Source: JAHFOW01 sp964370795
GTDB taxonomy: Bacteria > Planctomycetota > Brocadiia > Brocadiales > Brocadiaceae
DNA length: 14,108 bases
NCBI GenBank assembly: GCA_964370795.1
Contig: CAYJME010000071.1
Span: 1-14,108, forward strand
Reading direction: 5' to 3'
Position numbers and translations under genes: made by a program. Of this stretch, positions 7,499-13,940 are shown in pieces. Within the stretch, counting starts at the first letter, position 1. Each line of letters opens with the position of its first letter. A model generated the notes under the pieces. That model was not told the origin of the DNA. It saw only the letters and a program-made list of their open reading frames with translations, and made no database searches.

Positions 7499-8047
7499 TT
7501 ATCTTCTTTTTTTATCAAGTACCTCTTTTATTATAGGAATAATTGATTCAAGAGCGGCAAGTCTTCCGATTCCTGTTTTAAACGTGAACAGCCGACCTTC
7601 TTCAGGTTCAATAAAGATGTATCCGGAACGCGTTAATCTTCTTATGTTCTCCTGTACAATTGGATTAAGATACATGCTATCATTCATTGCGGGTGCAATA
7701 ATTACGGGAGAACGCGCCGCCATAACGGTGCATGTTAATGCGTCATCTGCAATACCTGATGCAACCTTACCAATAAAATTTGCCGTGGCAGGCGCAACGA
7801 CAATCAAGTCAGCGTGTTCAGCCAGGGATATATGTTGCGGGTCAAAATCATCATCATCGATAAATAAATCCGTAATAACCCTGCTTTTTGAAATTGAACG
7901 AAAAGTTGTCGGATTCACAAAACGCCGCGCATTGGACGTCATTATCACACTTACTCGATTTCCCTGTTTAATCAGGCTCGAAACGATCTCAACGGCTTTG
8001 TATGCTGCAATACTCCCGGTAACTCCTAAAATAATATGATATGACAT
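7499..8047 (-). CDS. coaC: Stand-alone CoaC-like flavoprotein (phosphopantothenoylcysteine decarboxylase family)
   Basis: CoaC decarboxylates 4'-phospho-N-pantothenoylcysteine with FMN, a step of coenzyme A synthesis. In most bacteria it is fused to CoaB as a protein of about 400 residues; here only the flavoprotein half (182 residues) exists and dut starts right after its stop. The HFCD flavoprotein fold is clear: LGVTGSIAAYKA (7-18), HISLAEHADLIVVAPATAN (72-90) with the active-site His72, and the PAMN motif (119-122). These keep a constant offset of three from His75 and Asn125 of Escherichia coli Dfp. The same offset puts Dfp's catalytic Cys158 at residue 155, which is Thr (GRLFT); the flap that follows is KTGIGRL where DVGPGRM is usual. 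The protein therefore lacks the cysteine that completes catalysis in Dfp. It may use another route or have another substrate. The position after gmk is the usual coaBC place. Confidence 0.85.
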   Translation of the reverse strand: MSYHIILGVTGSIAAYKAVEIVSSLIKQGNRVSVIMTSNARRFVNPTTFRSISKSRVITDLFIDDDDFDPQHISLAEHADLIVVAPATANFIGKVASGIADDALTCTVMAARSPVIIAPAMNDSMYLNPIVQENIRRLTRSGYIFIEPEEGRLFTFKTGIGRLAALESIIPIIKEVLDKKRR

Positions 8048-8049
8048 AA

Positions 8050-8595
8050 TCAGGCTTGGTTCAAAATTTTACGGATTGTGTTTATTGTTATATCCAGGTC
8101 ATCGTTTATAATAGTATAGGTGTATCTGTCTTTATATTCTAATTCTTTATCTGCAATTTTCATACGGAGCGCGATGTCCTGTTCTTCATTTGTATTCCTT
8201 TGTAACAACCGTTGGTTTAACGTCTTTTTATCTGGTGGTAGTAAAAAAATAGACAGGGCATCCGGGAATTTTTCTATGATTTTCAATGCGCCCTGTACCT
8301 CTATTTCCAGTAAATAAAATATTTCCTGTTCGAGCGCTTGTTGCAGTGTATTTAACGGCGTTCCATAGTAGTTGCCGCAGTATGACGCATACTCTGCCAG
8401 CTCTCCCTTCCGTATCATATCCTCAAATTCGGCAACGGAAACAAAGTGGTACGACTCTCCCTTTTTTTCATTTGGACGGGGAGGACGTGTGGTGACGGAT
8501 ACTGATTTTTTTATGTGCGGTTCTTTTTCAAGGAGTTTACATACTGTTGTTTTGCCAGAACCTGAAGGGCCTGAAATGATAACAATCTTTCCCAT
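8050..8595 (-). CDS. gmk: Guanylate kinase
   Basis: Guanylate kinase phosphorylates GMP (and dGMP) to GDP with ATP. The P-loop GPSGSGKT is at 9-16. The GMP-binding region has SVSVTTRPPRPNEKKG (31-46) and YHFVS (49-53), with LLEIEVQGA (95-103) after it, and a lid region carries QRNTNEEQDIALRM (132-145). At 181 residues it is a short but complete version; the Escherichia coli enzyme has about 207. The stop lies two bases before the ATG of the CoaC-like gene, and yicC ends 33 bases upstream, so all three are probably on one transcript. In many bacteria rpoZ stands between gmk and coaBC; it is absent here. Confidence 0.97.
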   Translation of the reverse strand: MGKIVIISGPSGSGKTTVCKLLEKEPHIKKSVSVTTRPPRPNEKKGESYHFVSVAEFEDMIRKGELAEYASYCGNYYGTPLNTLQQALEQEIFYLLEIEVQGALKIIEKFPDALSIFLLPPDKKTLNQRLLQRNTNEEQDIALRMKIADKELEYKDRYTYTIINDDLDITINTIRKILNQA

Positions 8596-8628
8596 TGTTT
8601 CGTTGTGTATAAAATGCAGAAAACCGTA

Positions 8629-9513
8629 TTATTCAATATTAAAGGACTGCTCGCGAATTTTCTCGACTTCTGTTTTTATATCCACCAAATCCCTGAGAAT
8701 TTCACTATCATTTGCCTTCGAACACATGGTATTGGTTTCTCTGAACATTTCCTGTACTATGAAGTCAAGCTTTCTGCCCATAGGTTCATCTGATTGTAAG
8801 ACTTCTTCCAGTTGACATAAATGACTCTTCAGGCGACTTATTTCCTCGGAAATATCGCAACGTTCCGCAAAGATTGCAATTTCGCGATAGAGATTATTGT
8901 CACTCAGTTCTATTTCTGTCCCTGCCAGTAAAGACTCGACCCTACTTCGCAATCGCTTGCTATATTCATTGACTATTGATGGCACTCTGGTTTCTATTTT
9001 ATTAAGTATCGAAAGTATAACATCCTTTCTCTTTTCAATATCTTTTTCCAGATGGCTTCCTTCAGTTGCCCGCATTTCCATCATCTTCGCCAATGCTTCG
9101 TTAATGAGGGGCATACAGATGGGCAACAAGGTGTCAATGTTTTCTTCCCTATTTTCCCCTTTTTGAAGCACTCCGGGAAGTGATATTAAAGAATTAATGG
9201 AAAGCTCTTCACTTAAATTAATTTCCTTTTTAATATCATTGAGAAGACGATAATACTCTCTTACTTTTTCGCTGTTCAAAACGTATTCAGGTTCTTGTCG
9301 GTTCAATTGATAGTTTATGTTGAGTAAAATTGTGCCACGAACAATTCTTTCCCTTATAGGACGTTCGATTTCACTTTCAAAGGACTGCAACACCTCTGGA
9401 ATTCGCGAGTCAATTTTTAGAAATCGATTATTAATTGACCGTAGTTCCACGGATAACGTACGCCCATCGTCCTTATATTCGGCATTGCCGAATCCAGTCA
9501 TACTCTTCAGCAT
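8629..9513 (-). CDS. yicC: YicC/YloC family endoribonuclease
   Basis: YicC family proteins are endoribonucleases; in Escherichia coli YicC promotes decay of small RNA RyhB. The N-terminal family start SMTGFG is at residues 4-9. The last 49 residues carry the conserved C-terminal block, with KLDFIVQEMFRE, then NTMCSKA, then VEKIREQ close to the end. At 294 residues the length fits. I chose ATG9513 because it gives the standard MLKSMTGFG start and has GGTGA five bases upstream; a TTG at 9525 would add only four residues. The gene lies directly before gmk, an order found in very many bacteria, which supports the family call. Its RNA substrates here are unknown. Confidence 0.93.
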   Translation of the reverse strand: MLKSMTGFGNAEYKDDGRTLSVELRSINNRFLKIDSRIPEVLQSFESEIERPIRERIVRGTILLNINYQLNRQEPEYVLNSEKVREYYRLLNDIKKEINLSEELSINSLISLPGVLQKGENREENIDTLLPICMPLINEALAKMMEMRATEGSHLEKDIEKRKDVILSILNKIETRVPSIVNEYSKRLRSRVESLLAGTEIELSDNNLYREIAIFAERCDISEEISRLKSHLCQLEEVLQSDEPMGRKLDFIVQEMFRETNTMCSKANDSEILRDLVDIKTEVEKIREQSFNIE

Positions 9514-9572
9514 CAAAGTCACCAATAAAACTATAGAAATTTCACGAAAGTAATGTAAATTTAGCTGTCTTT

Positions 9573-10181
9573 TTATTGCCCGTTTTCGGGTTTTTCCGGA
9601 GAGATTGTCTCTTTTTTCCCTTCCTCTACCGGAGCCATTCCACCGTGCTGTTCTTGCTGTGGTTTACTATCTGTTGTCAGTTGTTTTGGCGCGTCTCCGG
9701 CTGTTGATTGGGATGGCTGTTTTTCTTCAACCGTTTGCATGCCAACGGCAGCAGTTTCGCCGGGTGTTTCTTCCTTATGAAGAACACCGCCATGCTCGTG
9801 TTCTCCTTTATGTCCCGGATGTTCGTGACTGTGCTGTATAGATGGAGGTTCCGTCGGGATAATGATATTTTTTGTAGGAATAGAAAGTTTAAAAAGAAAG
9901 ATTGTCGCAACGATAAATGCAGCGCCAATCAGATACGTAACTTTCGTCAGGAAGGTGCTTGTTCGTGTACCAAAGGCTGCCTGGTCACCTAAACCACCAA
10001 TAGCTGCGAGCCCACCGCCCTTACCCGATTGCATCAAGATGGACCCTATCATAAACACACACAATATAACAAGCGCAATCTTTAGCCCCATAACGATATT
10101 TAAAAAATAAAACGCATTTAGGATTCCAAAGATGACAATAATCGCAATTGCCCACTTAAATGCCTTTTCAGCCTTCACCAT
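9573..10181 (-). CDS. secG: Protein translocase subunit SecG with histidine-rich C-terminal tail
   Basis: SecG is a small membrane subunit of the SecYEG export channel and helps SecA-driven protein translocation. The core is recognisable: a hydrophobic segment (about 34-50), the cytoplasmic loop MQSGKGGGLAAIGG (50-63) and GTRTSTFLTK (71-80), then a second membrane segment (about 81-98). Two features are unusual. An extra hydrophobic stretch (about 9-30) precedes the first standard helix. A tail of about 100 residues follows the last helix, with seven histidines between 117 and 135 (including HSHEHPGH) and then a Q/E/P/K-rich, low-complexity end. Typical SecG proteins have 75-130 residues; this one has 202. 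By SecG topology the tail would lie outside the cytoplasmic membrane. The ATG has AGGAGA five to six bases upstream, the best ribosome site in the block. It follows tpiA, a common pairing. Confidence 0.9.
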   Translation of the reverse strand: MVKAEKAFKWAIAIIVIFGILNAFYFLNIVMGLKIALVILCVFMIGSILMQSGKGGGLAAIGGLGDQAAFGTRTSTFLTKVTYLIGAAFIVATIFLFKLSIPTKNIIIPTEPPSIQHSHEHPGHKGEHEHGGVLHKEETPGETAAVGMQTVEEKQPSQSTAGDAPKQLTTDSKPQQEQHGGMAPVEEGKKETISPEKPENGQ

Positions 10182-10219
10182 CTAACTCTCCTGAAAAAAA
10201 ACTGAATATTAAAACATTA

Positions 10220-10990
10220 CTAAGAAAAATTTGAAGCCGCATCTAAAATTTTTAAAAAAGATTCAAGATTAATACTTGCTCCACCAACCAGAAGTCCATC
10301 AACCTCCTCCTGTGCCATCAAATCCCTTGTATTTTCCGGCTTAACGCTCCCTCCATAGAGGATATATACACTTCTAGCAATATCTTTACCGTATATGTCT
10401 GTTATAAGACCCCTGATGTATGCATGTACTTCATTCGCCTGTTCTGGCGATGCCGTCTTTCCTGTCCCAATTGCCCATACGGGTTCATAGGCAATAACAG
10501 AATCTTGTATATGTTCAGCGCCAATCCCCCGCAAACCGTTTTTTAGTTGATTTTCTATTACAAGCTTTGTTTTTCCACCCTCCCTTTCATGCAATTTTTC
10601 TCCAATACACAGGATTGGTTTCAAATGAGCAGAGAGCGCAGTCTTTACTTTTGTATTGATAAAAGCATCGGTTTCTCCAAATATATGCCGTCGTTCAGAA
10701 TGGCCTATGATAACATGCGAACTGCCGGCTTCTTTAACCATAAATGCGGACACTTCACCCGTATAGGCGCCTGCCCGTTCACTATGAATATTCTGCGCCA
10801 CTACGGAAATAGCACTACCTGCCAATATTGTACAGATATCTTTCAGAAAAATAAAGGAAGGAGAAATACCACAAACAATTTTGTTTGTGGTAGTCAGTTG
10901 TTTTCTGAGCGATTGTGCGAATTCCACTGCTTCTGAGCATGTGAGATTCATCTTCCAGTTTCCAATAACCAGAGGCTTTTTAGTTTTCAT
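10220..10990 (-). CDS. tpiA: Triosephosphate isomerase
   Basis: This glycolytic and gluconeogenic enzyme interconverts dihydroxyacetone phosphate and glyceraldehyde 3-phosphate. Counted from ATG10990 (256 residues), the active site is complete: Asn11 and Lys13 in GNWKMN, His97 in GHSERR, catalytic Glu169 in YEPVWAIGTG, and the phosphate-binding YGGSV (212-216) and LLVGGAS loops. I chose ATG10990 because it gives MKTKKPLVIGNWKMN, the usual family N-terminus. A GTG at 11014 adds eight residues and overlaps the pheA stop by 8 bases, which would allow coupling; neither start has a clear Shine-Dalgarno. secG follows after a short gap. Confidence 0.96.
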   Translation of the reverse strand: MKTKKPLVIGNWKMNLTCSEAVEFAQSLRKQLTTTNKIVCGISPSFIFLKDICTILAGSAISVVAQNIHSERAGAYTGEVSAFMVKEAGSSHVIIGHSERRHIFGETDAFINTKVKTALSAHLKPILCIGEKLHEREGGKTKLVIENQLKNGLRGIGAEHIQDSVIAYEPVWAIGTGKTASPEQANEVHAYIRGLITDIYGKDIARSVYILYGGSVKPENTRDLMAQEEVDGLLVGGASINLESFLKILDAASNFS

Positions 10991-11006
10991 TTTTGATAGT
11001 ATTTTC

Positions 11007-12089
11007 TTAATCACACTTTGGAAACGACCCCAGAATCTTCATATCAAAACATCTTTTGGAAACTTCCTTGAGCGCCTTCTGAATATTTTCATTTGCAGCA
11101 TGTCCCTCGAAATCCAGGTAAAAGCAATATTCCCACGCCTTTTTCCTGGTAGGCAGCGATTCAATATTTGTAAGATTAATGTTGTAGGTTCTAAATGGCT
11201 CAAGAATCTCCAGTAATGCGCCCGGGCGGTTTTTAATATAACACATCAATGCCGTTCTATCATTTCCGCTTGGAGCGCCATATTCCTTGCCAAGAACAAA
11301 AAATCTCGTTATATTATTTGGATTATCCTCGATATTGTTACACAGTATCTTTAAACCATACTGTTGTGCTACTTCTGCATGGGCAATTATTGCATAATAC
11401 TGTCCTTCTCCTTCAGCCTTTAAACCTTTTTCGAAGATACGCGCGGCTTCAGCGCTACTGCTTACTTCAACTAATTCAGCACAGGGAAGATTACTTGCCA
11501 ACCAATTTCTACATTGAGATAAAATCTGTAGTTTTGAATATACTTTTCTGATTTCTTCTTTCTTACAATGTGCCATTAAGCAGTGGTGAATTGGAAAAAT
11601 GATTTCGGCGCATACTTTGACATCGAATTCAACAAACATGTTTAATGTTTCTCTTATGCCGCCTTCTGTAGAATTTTCAACCGGCACGATTCCATAATCA
11701 CATCTACTTCCTGCTACATCCCTAAAAACATCATCAATGCCCCTTGCTGGAACATACTCGATGGATGAACCGAACTTTTGTTTTGCAGCATAATAACTAA
11801 ATGTGCCTTCCGGACCTAAATAGGACACCTTGATTGGTTTTTCCAATACGAGTGAACCAGCCATCAGTTCACGATATATAGATGCAAGACATTCATTCGA
11901 TAACGGCCCTTTATTTTGAGCTATAATTCTTGAGTAGACTTCCTGTTCTCTGTTTGGGACGTAAATTTGTGCCTGGTTTTGCTTCTTAATTTCTCCTATT
12001 ATTAATACAACCTCGGCTCTTTCATTCAGTAATTCTACAATCTTAGAATCAAGTGCGTCAATTTGCTTTCTTAATTGATCTATTTCCAT
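11007..12089 (-). CDS. pheA: Bifunctional chorismate mutase / prephenate dehydratase (P-protein)
   Basis: This protein turns chorismate into prephenate and then phenylpyruvate, the phenylalanine branch of aromatic amino acid synthesis. An AroQ-type chorismate mutase domain covers about 1-80 (starting IDQLRKQIDALD). Prephenate dehydratase follows (about 86-264) with LGPEGTFS (91-98), ENSTEGG (138-144) and the catalytic TRF (261-263). A C-terminal ACT domain (about 278-355) has GALL (290-293) for phenylalanine sensing. The second ACT motif, normally ESRP, reads ESLP (310-313), which could weaken feedback inhibition. At 360 residues it is standard for the fused form. It is the first gene of the minus-strand block, about 70 bases behind a candidate promoter. 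The ribosome site is weak (GTGGTAAT before ATG). Confidence 0.96.
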   Translation of the reverse strand: MEIDQLRKQIDALDSKIVELLNERAEVVLIIGEIKKQNQAQIYVPNREQEVYSRIIAQNKGPLSNECLASIYRELMAGSLVLEKPIKVSYLGPEGTFSYYAAKQKFGSSIEYVPARGIDDVFRDVAGSRCDYGIVPVENSTEGGIRETLNMFVEFDVKVCAEIIFPIHHCLMAHCKKEEIRKVYSKLQILSQCRNWLASNLPCAELVEVSSSAEAARIFEKGLKAEGEGQYYAIIAHAEVAQQYGLKILCNNIEDNPNNITRFFVLGKEYGAPSGNDRTALMCYIKNRPGALLEILEPFRTYNINLTNIESLPTRKKAWEYCFYLDFEGHAANENIQKALKEVSKRCFDMKILGSFPKCD

Positions 12090-12161
12090 ATTACCACAAA
12101 GTACTCAAAATAATATGCCAGGAAGGATTAATTTTATGCTTTAAATATTTTACTGAGCGTA

Positions 12162-12189
12162 AGTTTACGTTAATTTTAATGACAGTCGA
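12162..12189 (-). promoter_or_regulatory. Candidate promoter of the pheA-pgsA block
   Basis: On the minus strand TCGACT (12189-12184) and TAAACT (12167-12162) stand 16 bases apart, resembling sigma-70 -35 and -10 boxes with two mismatches each. A start near 12155 would give a leader of about 65 bases before pheA. The box is part of ATCGACTGTCA, nearly identical to the one in the opposite promoter. Confidence 0.4.
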
Positions 12190-12297
12190 TTTTATTTTTA
12201 GTTATTGCCAACAAAGCATTTAGATTTATTTAATTCATCATAAATTATCAGAATTTCCTATAAGAGTCAATAAAATTAACTTATTTCATTTTTTTGA

Positions 12298-12325
12298 TTG
12301 ACTGTCAGTAAAAGGCTGTTAAAAT
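12298..12325 (+). promoter_or_regulatory. Candidate promoter of the NYN-rnc pair
   Basis: TTGACT (12298-12303) and TAAAAT (12320-12325) are separated by 16 bases; each differs from the sigma-70 consensus by one base. Transcription from about 12332 would leave a leader of about 210 bases before the NYN gene. Confidence 0.5.
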
Positions 12326-12373
12326 AATGGCTAATGCTATTTCAATATTGTTCTAATGCCATGCAAAAAGGTA

Positions 12374-12397
12374 TGTTATGACGCATCTGTCATAACA
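12374..12397 (+). promoter_or_regulatory. Perfect 9-bp inverted repeat in the NYN-rnc leader
   Basis: TGTTATGAC, a 6-base loop GCATCT, and GTCATAACA form a perfect hairpin some 40 bases after the presumed start. No T-run follows, so it is not a terminator. It could be an operator for a dimeric repressor, or an RNA stem that stabilises or targets the leader. Confidence 0.5.
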
Positions 12398-12406
12398 GTA
12401 AAATGT

Positions 12407-12489
12407 TCTTTGAATTTGCAAATTATTTTTATTTTACCTACCTAATTTTTTTCAAAGAGTAGTTTTTATTCGAATTTTCAAGTTAGGTA
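12407..12489 (+). promoter_or_regulatory. Interleaved inverted repeats in the NYN-rnc leader
   Basis: TCTTTGAA (12407-12414) can pair with TTCAAAGA (12451-12458), and TACCTAA (12439-12445) with TTAGGTA (12483-12489). The two stems interleave, so they would form either a pseudoknot or two exclusive folds. The short A/T-rich stems and loops of about 36 bases make chance possible. Confidence 0.3.
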
Positions 12490-12540
12490 TCGATACACAA
12501 TCTTCGCCGTATTAAGTATTTATGAGAAAGGAAGATATAC

Positions 12541-13077
12541 ATGGTAGGTGGACGAATCAAAGGACATCAACAGAGAATCGGGATATTTGTTGATGTTCAG
12601 AATATGTTCTATTCGGCAAAGGCGTTACACCAATCAAAAATTGATTATAGTAAACTTTTATTAGAAATTGTAGGTGATAGAAATCTTATCCGCGCAATTG
12701 CTTATGTGGTGCAAAAACCCGATGTTGACCAATCGAGCTTTACTGATGCATTGAGCCGATTGGGATATGAAATTAAATCGAAGGAGCTCCGATTACGTCC
12801 CGATGGTACAGCAAAAGGAGATTGGGACATGGGGATAGCAATTGATTCCATTGCAATTGCACCGAAATTGGATACGGTTGTGCTGGTTACTGGAGATGGA
12901 GACTTTGTACCACTTGTGGAAATGTTGAAGGCTCACGGTTGCAGGGTAGAAGTTGTTTCATTCAGGCGGAGTACGGCTGTTGAACTAATTAATGCAGCAA
13001 CAAAATACACTGCAATAGAAGAGTCGATGTTGTTTAAGGAAAGAAAATTCCAAAGAAATGATACTCCAAACGAATAG
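12541..13077 (+). CDS. NYN domain protein, LabA-like putative ribonuclease
   Basis: This belongs to the NYN branch of PIN-like nucleases (LabA/DUF88 type), which bind a metal ion through clustered acidic residues and are thought to cut RNA. The motifs are visible: IFVDVQNMFYS (15-25, with Asp18 and Asn21), KGDWDMGIAID (92-102, with Asp94 and Asp96) and VLVTGDGDFVPLV (114-126, with Asp119 and Asp121). No other domain is present apart from a short charged tail, and 178 residues is normal for a stand-alone NYN protein. The ATG has AAGGAAG about six to eight bases upstream. The last 20 bases overlap the start of rnc, so the two nucleases are probably made together. The substrate is unknown; some relatives act in RNA processing, while cyanobacterial LabA is linked to circadian output. 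Confidence 0.85.
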   Translation: MVGGRIKGHQQRIGIFVDVQNMFYSAKALHQSKIDYSKLLLEIVGDRNLIRAIAYVVQKPDVDQSSFTDALSRLGYEIKSKELRLRPDGTAKGDWDMGIAIDSIAIAPKLDTVVLVTGDGDFVPLVEMLKAHGCRVEVVSFRRSTAVELINAATKYTAIEESMLFKERKFQRNDTPNE

Positions 13078-13774
13078 TCGTATAAATCCAGAAAAACTCA
13101 ATGAGTGCCAAGTAACCATAGGGTATTCTTTTCATAACATTATCGTGCTTGAAAAGGCGCTAACCCATACCTCATGCCGATTGGAAAATAATTTTTCCAA
13201 CGAACGATTGGAATTTTTGGGTGACGCTGTGTTGGGGATGATTATTTCGGATTATCTTTACAGGATTTTGCCCCAGTGTAGCGAGGGTGAATTAACAAAA
13301 ATAAAATCTGTGGTAGTAAGCCAGTCAACCCTTGCAAGGGTTAGTTTGGAGGCAAATTTAAAAGACTTCCTTTTCGTCGGAAGGGGTTTGAACGATTTAA
13401 ATCTGTTCCCCAAATCACTCCTTGCCAATGTTTTTGAGGCAATTATAGGCGCCATATACCTCGATGGCGGTCTTGATGCGGCTTATAATTTTACTATAAA
13501 ATATTTAAAGAAGGAAATTGATATTGTCTGTAATAATCAACATGAGAAGAATTACAAGTCTATGCTTCAACAATACAGTCAAAAGGAATTCGGCGTAACG
13601 CCAGGTTATCAGGTTTTGCAGCAAATCGGCCCGGATCATGGCAAGTCGTTTGAGGTAATTGTATTGATAAAAGGAAATGAATACGGCAAGGGATGGGGAA
13701 AAAGTAAAAAAGAAGCAGAGCAGTTTGCTGCCAAAGAAACACTCAAGGTGCTTATTCCTGATTTACTTGATTAA
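13058..13774 (+). CDS. rnc: Ribonuclease III
   Basis: RNase III cuts double-stranded RNA, including ribosomal RNA precursors, and works as a dimer. The catalytic domain carries the signature NERLEFLGDAV (48-58, with metal ligands Glu52 and Asp56) and LANVFEAIIGAIYLDGG (122-138, with Glu127). Asn124 takes the place of Asp114 of Escherichia coli; as I recall, Asn here is common in some phyla and does not suggest inactivity. A double-stranded RNA-binding domain covers about 165-233 with the KKEAEQFAAKETL helix. At 238 residues the protein is complete. The ATG lies inside the end of the NYN gene and has no strong ribosome site of its own, which points to coupled translation. A palindromic repeat element begins 24 bases after the stop. 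Confidence 0.97.
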   Translation: MILQTNSRINPEKLNECQVTIGYSFHNIIVLEKALTHTSCRLENNFSNERLEFLGDAVLGMIISDYLYRILPQCSEGELTKIKSVVVSQSTLARVSLEANLKDFLFVGRGLNDLNLFPKSLLANVFEAIIGAIYLDGGLDAAYNFTIKYLKKEIDIVCNNQHEKNYKSMLQQYSQKEFGVTPGYQVLQQIGPDHGKSFEVIVLIKGNEYGKGWGKSKKEAEQFAAKETLKVLIPDLLD

Positions 13775-13798
13775 AATAAAGGTTATTCATGAGGTTTT

Positions 13799-13940
13799 TG
13801 GGGAACAGTTTAGTTTTTGAAAAATTTCCTCATAATGCAGGTATCATGCGTTGTAGTGGCAATTCATGAATTGCCACTACATAGTGTTACAAAGGCACTT
13901 TCGACGATTAATATTTTCAAATAACTAAACTGTTGCCCCA
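13799..13940. mobile_element. MITE-like element with terminal inverted repeats
   Basis: The left end begins TGGGGAACAGTTTAGTTTTT and the right end, read on the other strand, begins TGGGGCAACAGTTTAGTTAT. They match over about 29 positions with few differences, extending through GAAAA on both sides. They enclose about 85 bases with a perfect palindrome in the middle. No open reading frame of note lies inside. This layout fits a non-autonomous miniature element (MITE). I see no clear target-site duplication. A large terminator-like structure for rnc is the alternative. Confidence 0.6.
13852..13881. repeat. Perfect 30-bp palindrome
   Basis: TGTAGTGGCAATTCA is followed directly by its exact reverse complement TGAATTGCCACTACA. 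It is centred in the MITE-like element. From memory, palindromes of the type GTAGxGGCAATTCATG recur in many bacterial genomes, so this is probably an interspersed repeat. It can form a cruciform or a strong RNA hairpin, and could act as a 3' stabiliser of the rnc transcript. Confidence 0.75.

Larger units (their letters stand above)
12090..12540. other. AT-rich divergent intergenic region
   Basis: This spacer of about 450 bases separates the minus-strand block (pheA first) from the plus-strand NYN-rnc pair. It contains no supported protein gene or known RNA family. It holds two promoter candidates with mirrored boxes, and, on the NYN side, about 210 bases of presumed leader with several inverted repeats. 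These are listed separately. Confidence 0.6.

Noticed and set aside
8372..8815. Plus-strand 147-residue open frame across gmk and yicC
   Set aside because: It is antisense to two conserved genes, with no family features or ribosome site.
11455..11490. Possible dispersed repeat coding for CAELVEV inside pheA
   Set aside because: The peptide resembles the translation of a common interspersed repeat, but this stretch (LPxAELVxVSSSAEAA) is the normal prephenate dehydratase sequence, so no insertion is needed.
12356..12445. 29-codon open frame before the NYN gene as a leader peptide
   Set aside because: It has no ribosome site, no residue bias that suggests attenuation, and contains the 9-bp inverted repeat; likely chance.
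13427..13440. Asn124 in RNase III as evidence of an inactive enzyme
   Set aside because: It replaces Asp114 of Escherichia coli RNase III, but Asn at this place is, as I recall, common in other phyla, and the other metal ligands are present.
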